This document shows positions 46,857 through 55,400 of a DNA stretch of 64,000 bases, piece by piece. The translations under genes were made by a program, and so were the position numbers. The stretch covers positions 38,939,296 through 39,003,295 of the forward strand of contig NC_030386.2 of NCBI RefSeq assembly GCF_001625215.2, read 5' to 3'. This DNA comes from Daucus carota subsp. sativus. Taxonomy: Eukaryota; Streptophyta; Magnoliopsida; Apiales; Apiaceae. The first letter of the stretch is position 1. Each line of letters starts with the position of its first letter. The notes beneath the pieces were generated by a model. The model was not told the DNA's origin. It saw only the letters and a list, made by a program, of their open reading frames with translations, and did no database searches.

Positions 46857-48005
46857 TTAAGTATATGACTCTTCACCAAGCAAGCCCAAGCTCTCCACGA
46901 AAGGACTTGCTCCTATTCCCCGAGTAAATGGTCCAATGTCAAGAGCTGAACATAAATCCGATAAATCATCAATGATCTCTGTTGTCTCACCCTTCTCAAT
47001 ATCGTAGGACTTAAATCCATATGGATAGTATCTTATCAGTAATATTTCATGATTATTCATAAAACATACGGGATTCCAGAACAGTCTGTCTTGTTCAATA
47101 TACTCAAGATCAAGTCTAAATTTATGCGTCCAAACATCGGCATCTCCTAGTAGCCATATGTCAAGAAAAGAGGGGAAGCCATTAACGTAGTCAAACCCGA
47201 AAAGAAACAGTTCACTAAAATTTTGAACAAGGGTGATATTACTCACTTGAGAACGATATTTCAATGGCATCATAATCTCTCGAATCGTCTCACTCTCTAT
47301 GTCAAAACAAGCAATAATCAATCCTCCTCTCCAATTCCAATACGCAACACCATTCACGATAACTGGTTTATCAAAAGGTCCGAATTGTGGGAACATGCCT
47401 TTGCTAACCGTCTTCCAAGAAGTCTTCCAAGAATTAGTACTTAAGCCATAAACAAGCACAACAATTTTGTCCGGAATATATCTTCCTTTCTTATCATAAG
47501 GTCTCACAAGATTGATTACCTTGTAATCATTCATCTTATGTACATATCCAAAAGCTAAACCCGTGGCGTCGAAACTCCCGCTCGATGATGGATCAGGTAT
47601 AGGACAACGGGGACTGGTTTTAAATTTTCGAATAACGGGGTTCCAAAGAAAAATCCTCAGCGGCCTCGGATTATGACACAAATGACTTAAACATATAAGA
47701 CCATTCGATATCCCAAGTACGTTTGCAGTATTCAGCTTAAAATCTTGAGGAAAGGGCAGGGAAGAATATTGGTTAAATTGCTTGTCGTTGACACATAAGG
47801 AAATAGGCCTATTACAATAGTTGGTGTGAAAAAGAATATAAGCAGGAGTGTTGTTCTGATGATACCAAGAGAGAGCCTTGTTAAAGTCGGGACTTTGTAT
47901 TAGACGATACCATGATTTCTGAACTAACATGAGTCTGATAAGAGATGGTACAGGTAGTCTTTTGAGAATCTCCGTCAAGATATCTTCAGAGAAAGAAGCA
48001 GCCAT
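46857..48005 (-). CDS. F-box protein with F-box-associated domain, copy 2
   Basis: A 382-residue twin of the F-box gene at 41325, differing by scattered substitutions and a few in-frame indels, for example extra LNTAN near residue 94 and a RLFWN insertion after EYIEQD. F-box at residues 5-46, then the same F-box-associated signatures. The frame is open further to 48077, but that start would place the promoter TATA box inside the coding region. I therefore use MAASFSEDIL, which matches the start of copy 1. Intact frames with in-frame indels in both twins suggest both have been under selection since the duplication. Confidence 0.9.
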   Translation of the reverse strand: MAASFSEDILTEILKRLPVPSLIRLMLVQKSWYRLIQSPDFNKALSWYHQNNTPAYILFHTNYCNRPISLCVNDKQFNQYSSLPFPQDFKLNTANVLGISNGLICLSHLCHNPRPLRIFLWNPVIRKFKTSPRCPIPDPSSSGSFDATGLAFGYVHKMNDYKVINLVRPYDKKGRYIPDKIVVLVYGLSTNSWKTSWKTVSKGMFPQFGPFDKPVIVNGVAYWNWRGGLIIACFDIESETIREIMMPLKYRSQVSNITLVQNFSELFLFGFDYVNGFPSFLDIWLLGDADVWTHKFRLDLEYIEQDRLFWNPVCFMNNHEILLIRYYPYGFKSYDIEKGETTEIIDDLSDLCSALDIGPFTRGIGASPFVESLGLLGEESYT

Positions 48006-48054
48006 TGAGGACTTGTGGTTTGATATTGATGCCACGGCAAACGATGAATGTACA

Positions 48055-48064
48055 TTATTTATAG
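48055..48064 (-). promoter_or_regulatory. TATA box of F-box gene 2
   Basis: CTATAAATAA on the minus strand, 50 bp upstream of the chosen ATG and about 17 bp from the terminus of the hAT element at 48081. Confidence 0.6.
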
Positions 48065-48080
48065 ATAGTTGGATCAAAAT

Positions 48081-49116
48081 TAGGGTTAAAAATGGGTAAG
48101 GGAGGGGCCTGTGTTATATAAAAAACTTGGGCCCATAATTTAATATCAAAAATTTTATTTTATTTTTTTTATAACAATAATAATTTTTTTATATGAAAAC
48201 AATTTGATAATATTAATTAAAAAAAATAGAAATGATTTATATTCATAAAGGAGGTGTAAATTTCAAAAATGAAAAGTTTTGGTACGAGCCTGCTTCTAGT
48301 TTTTCTCAAATATTATATATTTATAATCGGGCCAGAAATATTTGGGGGTCCTAAAAATTTGAAGGTCCTGTTCAGTTGGGCTGTTTGCACTCCTCAACAG
48401 TCGGCTCTGAAAATGAGACGGGTTCGGGACGGGTACTTCATTTTCCAGCCCCATCCCATATATATTTTTTCTGTCCCGTCCCCGCCCATTCCCCGCAGGG
48501 ATTTATTTTTAATCCCCGTCCCTGCTTAACTGAGGATTTAATATAATTTCGTTCATTTTGCCCCGCCCATCCCGCTGCTATATGTGATATTATATATTTA
48601 AATAATTACTTAAAAGTTTAGTAATTTTTTTTTCAGAATTTAATAAATATATACAATACATGTACATTAAAAACAAAAAAAACTAAAATAATACATGCAT
48701 GTCAAATTAGAATAACAACATAATCATGTAATATTTTCTTAATAATCGCTTTGCATGTAAAAACTTAAAGAAGCATGTTATATATAACTGTAGCACAAGT
48801 TAATGTACTGTGTCTACTAGCTGTAAAGTTATAGTTTTGTGAATCATAAAATAATAAAATTAAATACAGTAAATATATTATATTATATATAATAAATATA
48901 TTATATTCAATATTATTATTTATTTATATTAGATATATGCGGGGCGGGCGGGGAATCCCCGCGGAGATTTAACATATACCATACTTGCCCCAAATTTGGG
49001 CGGGGCAGAAAATTATTCTCCGTCACTACCACATTCCCATATTAACAGGACGGGGCTGCCCCACTCAAAGCGGGTTGGGGCGGTTCCCCATTTTCCCCAC
49101 CCCATTTTTAACCCTA
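48081..49116. mobile_element. Non-autonomous hAT transposon, 8-bp target duplication
   Basis: Perfect inverted termini TAGGGTTAAAAATGGG and CCATTTTTAACCCTA, with the 8-bp duplication ATCAAAAT at 48073-48080 and 49117-49124. Subterminal parts are rich in CCCCGCCC and GGGGCGGG. 1,036 bp, no transposase frame. It sits directly upstream of the TATA box of F-box gene 2, so it forms the promoter flank. Confidence 0.88.
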
Positions 49117-49384
49117 ATCAAAATTGGGTTTGAAATCTGATATCAGATCAAAATTGTGTTTGAAATAAGTTTGACATCAAAATATCTTTAACGATTCTGT
49201 TTATATTAATAAAAATATTATTATATTATTTTGAAAATAAATATTATAATATTATTTTATTTGTTTATATAACAATATTTTAGGAGTCCCCAATATTTCT
49301 ACGAAAGTCACACGATTTCTTGAATTAGCAGCCCAATCCTAGCAGTCCGTCTGATATGAAATCCAATAAACAAAATCCACTACA

Positions 49385-49413
49385 GGCCCAATAGCCTCCC
49401 CACAGAAACCCTA
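49385..49413 (+). promoter_or_regulatory. Site II element and telo box of HISN2-like copy 2
   Basis: GGCCCA (49385-49390) and AAACCCTA (49406-49413), as at copy 1, 66 bp before the ATG. Confidence 0.55.
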
Positions 49414-50220
49414 ATCTCTCTTCTCTGCTTATTCCCACTCCACTCATGATTGTTGTCGAAGCTGTAGAGCTTCTAACAATGTACACCCAATTCAATTGTT
49501 TTAACCCCTAAACCTCACACCAAAACGACGCCGTTTCACCAATCACAGAAATTCCTGTCCAAGAAGATGCTTTGTTTCCGCTACAATTAACAAATCTCAC
49601 CATCTCTCATCTGAATCAAAGGTATAAAAATAATATTCACATTTTTCGTATTTTATCTTTAATTTTCAATTTTTTATGTTTTGTTCTAAATTGTATTGTT
49701 GTTTTCGATAAGTTGTTATTTGAGATGTTTGAGTAATTGAGTTCAATATGCGAGTTGAAATGAGTTACAGCTACGATTAATATCCAAACATTTAGTCAAG
49801 TGCCTATTTGATATCGTGGTAGGTTCTGTTACATGTTTGGGAGATTATTATCGCCAGACGAAACGATGATCGATGGGTTTTCTATCGAATTATCTGCATA
49901 GCTGGCGATTAGGTTCATCGTTGCTAGGTTATATTTAATCAGTTATAGCCTCGGTTTCATGTGGACCGTACATCTAAATTAGATGAAATTGTAGTTTACG
50001 TCGGCTAGTTTTGACGATATCTAAAATTAACTGGTTTCGGAATTAAGGAGATGATATTTACGAATGTCCTGAAATATTTATTTTGTGCACTTGTTGTTCA
50101 GGTGGATTAATGTATGGACACTAATGGGGTGTCATTTGCTTTTTGTGTTAAGGTAAAATTATGGATCGGATTTGTGTTTTTGTTTAGTTTGACTTGGTGA
50201 TGTGTTTGATTTTCAAACTA

Positions 50221-50452
50221 CTCCCTATATTATTTTATTTGACGTTTTGACTTTTGCTACACATCTTTAAGTGGGTTGACCGAATACTAAAAATTATTAT
50301 TTTTGATTGATCTTTTTTGTGAATTGAAGTTTTGATTATATATTTTTATCTAGAAAAAGAAAATTCGAAAAATATATTTTTTTGAATATCCGGTCAAAGA
50401 ACTAAAAAGTGTGCGCCAAAAGTCAAAGCGTCAAATAAAAAAATAGAGGGAG
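50221..50452. mobile_element. Stowaway MITE inside HISN2-like intron 1, copy 2 only
   Basis: CTCCCTATATTATTTTATTT at the left is the inverse of AAATAAAAAAATAGAGGGAG at the right. TA flanks both sides. The paralogous site in copy 1 (near 36566, CAAACTATCATTG) has no element and a single TA, so it is the empty site. Confidence 0.93.
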
Positions 50453-50462
50453 TATCATTGCA

Positions 50463-50594
50463 GACATTGGCAGGTGTCTTTCCACAGTTATGGTTGTGGG
50501 GACCGTTGAATGTTTTGCTATAGAAAACGGTGTCCATCGTTGCCCAATAAACTTGCTAAAATGATTATTTGAGCTACATCTGGACATTACATTT
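50463..50594 (+). ncRNA. Candidate H/ACA snoRNA, copy 3
   Basis: Duplicate of the candidate at 36578. Apical stem CCACA/TGTGG, H box ATAGAA, hairpin 2 closed by TGTCCA/TGGACA. The tail is ACA-TTT, a true ACA box exactly three bases from the predicted end. This is the best-formed copy. Confidence 0.5.
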
Positions 50595-50716
50595 GAATTT
50601 ACTAATGTAGTTCGCCATATTTTTGTGCTTAAGTTAAGAACCATACTTGTTTGTGTTTGGATTAGTTCAAAAATTCTCTTTTCATCGATTGTATGTTGTG
50701 CTTTTATTATTAACCA

Positions 50717-50851
50717 GACATTGGCAGGTGTCTTTCCACAGTCATGGTTGTGGGGACCGTTGAATGTTATGGAACAGTAAGATCTGGTGTCCATCGTTGC
50801 CCAATAACTGTAATAAGATGGTTAATTGAGCTACATCTGGACACTATATTA
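50717..50851 (+). ncRNA. Candidate H/ACA snoRNA, copy 4
   Basis: Duplicate of the candidate at 36833, 254 bp after copy 3. H box ACAGTA, tail ATA-TTA. Both hairpins keep their closing stems. Confidence 0.45.
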
Positions 50852-50984
50852 ATTGCATTTGAATGTCAACCTTAAACTTCTTCATTCTTTCTGTAAATTT
50901 CTGTCCAACAAGGTACCTATAGTTATGAGAATGCTCTATTTTTCTTGTTTCATTGGCAGTGTTGGATATTTATGAATCCTATAT

Positions 50985-51115
50985 GATTGGAAGTTGCCTT
51001 CCAAAGTCTTGGTTGGGCATACTATTGTCTGTAGAAGTGAGAACTAAAGAGATCTTGCACTTCGTTGCTCAATAATATTACTACAATGGTTGTTAAAGTG
51101 ATGCCTGGAAGTTAT
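50985..51115 (+). ncRNA. Diverged candidate H/ACA snoRNA, copy 5
   Basis: Aligns by plan with copies 1-4: TTCCAAAGTCTTGGTTGG corresponds to TTCCACAGTCATGGTTGTGG, with the apical stem CCAA/TTGG re-formed, and CTTCGTTGCTCAATAA is shared with hairpin 2, now closed by CACTT/AAGTG. Neither an H box nor an ACA box is clear. It has no partner in HISN2-like copy 1. Confidence 0.28.
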
Positions 51116-51869
51116 TGATAAGTTCGCTTGCATCATGAACCTAACTTTAAAGAATTTGTTATGACCTGTTAATTGGTTTCTAGAAATCATTTGTCTATTA
51201 AAAATTCTTCTGTATTTAACAGTTGGTGAACTAGTATCTGACGGAGTGGTTCACTTGATATTCTTTTGGATAGTGTGAGATGGGATGATAAAGGTTTGCG
51301 GTGGCTATAGCCCAACATGTTGACACAGGAAGTGTCTTAATGCAAGGAATTGCCAACAGGGATGCACTTTCATACACCATTTCCTCGAAGAAAGCCACAT
51401 TTTACAGTAGCTCAAGGTCAAAGTTTTGGACTAAGGTCGAAGAAAGCCTCTATGAATTACATTAATCTGTGATATCTTCTGAGAGATTCGACAGAGGCTC
51501 TGTCAGACAAATTTGAAAATCCTGTATGATTTCACTTGTATTTGAGTTTACCTTCTGAACTACTCCGATGGACACTCTTGCCATACTGGATCAGAAAGGT
51601 GCCACTATATATCTGGTTTTGGATCTCTGCATAGCTCACAATGGTGTATCTTACCATCTTCCTTCAGCATGCATACCTCTTAATAAAGTTATATTTTTAA
51701 AACTTGATAGTAATTTTAATATTTGTCTTTGAGCAGGCAAAAGAAATTAAATTGGCGATGACGACATTACAGTCCCTAGAGGCAACAATCGTCCAACGAA
51801 AAGCAGAATCCTCAACTGCAAAGCCTTCAGGGACTAGGAGATATCTTTGGATGAGATATCTTGGGTGAG

Positions 51870-51953
51870 ATGTTGGATGTTGAATGGAAGAATAATGAAA
51901 CTACTAAAGCTCTTCTGCAAGGGTTAGAAAGAGCCAAAAATATTTTCAACTGA
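51870..51953 (+). pseudogene. Conserved 27-residue C-terminal fragment, copy 2
   Basis: MLDVEWKNNETTKALLQGLE, then RAKNIFN and stop. It is the partner of the fragment at 37959 and follows directly on the HISN2 linker piece. Family unknown. Confidence 0.4.
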
Positions 51954-52275
51954 ATGTAAGATTATTTTTGGATTAATTGGTTGCAATTTTTTGTTGGGAA
52001 GGTGAGTAATCTCTAATAGAACAAACAAATATTATGGTTGAGCGGTGTAATAAATATCGTTGATTTAAAATATTTATTTATGATAATTGTTGTTAATGTA
52101 AAATATTCATTGATTAATATTTTTATATATTTTTGTTTACATGTGATGGTATAAATAATTGTGAAAATAATAATAAAAGTTTCATTTCTTAAACCGGTGT
52201 TTTATATCCACCTTTCTCTCACATACCAAATAATGCCGAATTCCTTCCAGTATTATAATTGAACAAAAAATAAAA

Positions 52276-52465
52276 GGGTTTGTCTAGTGTGTGCCTATGA
52301 GCACATGCTAAGTGCGGAATTTTATAAGTTTAGGAGGTTTTGATTGGTGTGATTGTTGTATTTGCAGGGGGTCCATCATTATTAAGATATGAGAGCTAAT
52401 CAAAATCTTCCAAGTTTGTAAAATTCCGCGCTTAGCATGTGCCCATGGCCACACACTAGAAAAAC
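52276..52465. mobile_element. Fold-back MITE of 190 bp
   Basis: GGGTTTGTCTAGTGTGTGCC at the left, GGCCACACACTAGAAAAAC at the right, and inside GCACATGCTAAG faces CTTAGCATGTGC, so almost the whole element can fold on itself. A related end occurs at 12804. Confidence 0.75.
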
Positions 52466-52834
52466 TGATAATAAAATCATGTTTTCGCTACGGCTGGTAG
52501 CACTCAAGGGTTACTTCTCACTAGTTTCACTTGCCAAATTGTACCAGCCGGGGCCTAAAGCGAATAATAAAATAAAAAGTCAAGTTCATCTTCACATGCA
52601 GTCATAAATTTTCTGGGAATCATATGTTAAGTCTTTAGAAAACTGATCTTTGAGGGAAAAGTACATAGTACTAATATGTACCTCTAGCGTACCTTGACGC
52701 AACAAATTATTGTTTAGACTAGAGGATACTAGATGTAAAATTCCGATCTGCCCAACACTCAAAAACCAAACCCAAAATACTGTTTTCAGTGAAGATCATA
52801 ATGCCTTTCGACCAAAAATTAAGAAAAAGCATGT

Positions 52835-52882
52835 GTGGAGAAGCGATGGATCGAACCTCGGACCTTGTTTTTCTACTTCCCC
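52835..52882 (-). repeat. Internally deleted tRNA-Ala-like element M (twin of D)
   Basis: Same deletion as the element at 43471, so the deletion came before the block duplication. Confidence 0.6.
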
Positions 52883-53428
52883 ATTTGATGATTTGCATTT
52901 GTTTTACATGTGAATTAACTGAAATTATATGAAGTGATCTCTTATAAGAGAAACCGTGGCTTACTCTAACTGAAATTAAGGATTTATTTCTTCTCTTTCC
53001 GGGTTACTGGGCTTCTTGCTCTTTTGTAAAGGATCACTTGGGGTTATGACCCCGGTGGAGGAAACCAACTACAGGCAAGATTAAGGTTAATACTAATGCT
53101 TCAATATTCAGTTCTTCCGTTTGTTACAGATACTCATTTGTAGCAAGAAATCATAACGGGACTTCAGTTTGTTTTTAAAACTGCACTTATTGGAGGAAAT
53201 GCGAACTGATCTATAACTGTCTCATACCTTTTATTTGATTGTCTTTTTTAAGGTTTCAACAAAGTAAGCACTCCAAGAACCTTGCTTCTGAATCTAAAGA
53301 GCTAACACTTCTGGGTGTTTTTTTTGTCAGCCAACACACGTTACACACCTGATAAAGGAAATAGACTTCATGAACTATATAGAACAATAAAGAAAAGGCA
53401 AGATAAAGCCAGGAGTTATGAAAAATAT

Positions 53429-53521
53429 AGAGAAGCGAGGATTCGAACCTTATTTCGCATGAAACATTAACATCCTAAGAAATTAGATAATTTTTTTGCT
53501 CCATCATTGAGCTACTTCCCC
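53429..53521 (-). repeat. Decayed tRNA-Ala-like element N (twin of E)
   Basis: Same T-arm loss as the element at 44163; the acceptor 5' strand and D arm are better kept here (GGGGAAGTAGCTCAATG). Confidence 0.5.
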
Positions 53522-53679
53522 AATTCATGAGTTTTATTTGTTTGTATCTATAAACAAACTAAATAGTAACTAAACAAAAACTTATTTCATAGTAGTGTAA
53601 AACTGAAAAAAGCAAGCAAAACCAATTTTACTTCCTGATTTGCTCTATGCATGAAGCAAGGATAAGCGCCAGCAATATG

Positions 53680-53716
53680 TGGAAGAGGATTCGAACCTCT
53701 AAACTTGTTTCGGCCA
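53680..53716 (-). repeat. 3' fragment O of a tRNA-Ala-like element (twin of F)
   Basis: Has the same AGAGG/CCTCT T stem as the fragment at 44415. Confidence 0.5.
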
Positions 53717-53752
53717 AAAAAATAATGTAAAACACATATATAAATAAATTCA

Positions 53753-53857
53753 TGGAGAAGCGAGAATTCAAAACTCGAACCTTGTTTCAGCAAGAAACAG
53801 ACCAGAATATGATCAATTCATCATGTGTTAATGCTCTACCAGTTGAGCTACTTCCCC
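53753..53857 (-). tRNA. tRNA-Ala-like element P, anticodon TGC (twin of G)
   Basis: Anticodon arm TGTTT-CTTGCTG-AAACA as in element G, but an extra base and change in the T loop (TTCAAAACTCG in plus sense) damage the B box. Likely inactive. Confidence 0.3.
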
Positions 53858-53897
53858 GCTGATACAGCTAGGATATGACAATTTACAGCTATTATAA

Positions 53898-53921
53898 TGC
53901 TTTACCAATCGAGCTACTTCT
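53898..53921 (-). repeat. 5' fragment Q of a tRNA-Ala-like element (twin of H)
   Basis: AGCTCGATTGGTAAAGC on the minus strand, as at 44633. Confidence 0.5.
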
Positions 53922-54081
53922 TCAAAGTAGTTATTATATATCTTTGTTTTATCCTTGAATTCAGTACTAGATGATAATGCATATGAAAATATTAAAAATA
54001 GTTCCTTGCAACATGATTTAGAATAATTAGTTCTGTTGAATCCTTGCAACATGATTTAGAAAATGGTAATAAAAAAAATAA

Positions 54082-54191
54082 TGGAAAAGCGAGGATTCGA
54101 ACCTCGAACCTTGTTTCTGCATGAAACAATTCTATCGAAATTGTACCAACAATTGATATGATTATGTGCTCTACCATTGAGCTACTTCCCC
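54082..54191 (-). tRNA. tRNA-Ala-like element R, anticodon TGC (twin of I)
   Basis: As element I but with one fewer GTACAATTTC unit in the insert and one acceptor change (CTTTTCC). Runs of T follow downstream. A at position 33 as in element I. Confidence 0.38.
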
Positions 54192-54624
54192 AATGGTATT
54201 TTAAATGTGTATTCATTTTATGTAATGTTCTCTTTAATATAATGAGAATCATTTGAAGCTTATATGAATCAGATAAGGATGTGATATTCTATTCTGATAA
54301 AAAAAAAATCATATTGTTACTAATTGATATTAACGAAGCATAAATTTTCTCTGAAAGAGTTTGCAGTATTTAAAACTGATGTCTAACCGTGTTCTGATAT
54401 TTTTCCCAGTACATCTCAGTTCTGTATTCCGAAAATAAGTAGTAGCACTAAACTTGAGTACTTAAACCACTGTTGAAGGTTTTTTTTTTGTTCTTTAAAT
54501 TTGTGGAGACGAGGTACTTTCTATTGAACTAGAATATGATCGGTTTTGAATTGAGAATTTGATGTGACATTTGTCGAGGTAGTAGTATAGGTGTCTAACA
54601 ACTTACAATATTGGAATAATTATA

Positions 54625-54670
54625 TGGAGAAGCGAGGATTGGAACCTCTAACCTTGTTCCAGCAAGAAAC
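54625..54670 (-). repeat. 3' fragment S of a tRNA-Ala-like element (twin of J)
   Basis: T arm and acceptor 3' strand only. Confidence 0.5.
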
Positions 54671-54809
54671 GGCAAAAAAAAAAGTGATCCAAAGAGGTTA
54701 ATATGCATAATGCGAAATTTATGTTGTGCAGCAAAATGGATGAACCTTGTTTAGGGAGCCGGCTGCCCTATTTAATAGAAGAATTATCAAATCTCAGGAA
54801 AAAAAAAAG

Positions 54810-54910
54810 TGGAGAAGCGAGGAATCGAACCTCGAACCTTGTTTCGCATGAAACACTAATATCCTAGACATTCGGATAATTTTTTTGCTCTACCATTGAG
54901 CTACTTCCCC
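54810..54910 (-). tRNA. tRNA-Ala-like element T, shortened anticodon loop (twin of K)
   Basis: All arms and G3:U70 present, six-base anticodon loop. A run of nine T begins 3 nt after the discriminator base. Confidence 0.42.
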
Positions 54911-55041
54911 AATTCATTAGTTTTCTTTATTTGTATCTATAAACTAACTAAATACTAACATAACTGAGACTTTTTTCCTTCCTTTTTTTTTTTTTCTGCT
55001 AAGTAGTGTAAAACATGAAAAAGCAAGCAAACAAAATCTAA

Positions 55042-55058
55042 CAATTGAGCTACTTACC
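55042..55058 (-). repeat. 5' fragment of a tRNA-Ala-like element
   Basis: TAAGTAGCTCAATTG on the minus strand only, twin of the fragment at 45776. Confidence 0.4.
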
Positions 55059-55189
55059 CTTTGGTATATTATGTAAATTTTTGATTTAAGAATATAATTA
55101 TTCAGTACTAAATAAACTACACTACGGATGGTCCATGTTTGTTAAACTATTTTACCTCAATTCTGGGTAAATCTTAATAGACACCTCAT

Positions 55190-55400
55190 CGTTGTCGAAC
55201 TCTGAAAGACAATGAAGAAATGTCACGGACTGACTGCATCAGAAATGGACATGTTCTGTATCATGCAATGGTTTTATATTCTATGAGGAGAGACTATGGA
55301 AGAGGACTTGACAGTGACTTTCCGCTAATATTTTCAGGGTCAGGCATTGAGGAAAAAAGAAGCGGCAGAACTGCAAGAAAGCTGAAGTAAACATGTTTTG
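55190..55400 (+). pseudogene. HISN2 last-exon copy 5, frame-broken
   Basis: CGAACTCTGAAAGACAATGA is the RTLEDNE part, followed by SRTA, then VLYHAMVL and FSGSGIEEK in shifting frames. A TGAC duplication and other small indels break it. Confidence 0.65.

Larger units (their letters stand above)
49479..51850 (+). pseudogene. HISN2: HISN2-like copy 2: exon 1 and HisI exons, frame-broken
   Basis: Exon 1 opens MYTQFNCFNP and then meets a stop after loss of one base from an A run that is intact in copy 1. Three snoRNA candidates follow. From about 51262 the HisI domain is readable in pieces: LLDSVRWDDKGL, then after a one-base insertion AVAIAQHVDTGSVLMQGIAN and KKATFYSSSRSKFWTK, then MNYIN. At about 51560 come DGHSCHTGSERC, with the metal-binding CHTG motif of the cyclohydrolase, and at about 51737 QAKEIKLAMTTLQSLEATIV, the linker to HisE. 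Introns between these parts still have acceptor-like sites. This copy thus holds the middle exons missing from copy 1. Neither copy can make the enzyme, so a working HISN2 must lie elsewhere. Confidence 0.8.
52541..55121. repeat. Duplicated block C, copy 2 (partner 43173-45851)
   Basis: Near-identical to the first copy through the whole length, including the order of the tRNA-Ala-like elements. Small indels, mainly in A and T runs. Confidence 0.85.

Noticed and set aside
48006-48077. Upstream start giving a 406-residue F-box protein
   Set aside because: The extension would include the TATA box, and copy 1 has no matching extension; MAASFSEDIL is the better start.
38534-54910. CRISPR-like array
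   Set aside because: The repeats are tRNA-shaped, irregularly spaced and in eukaryotic DNA.
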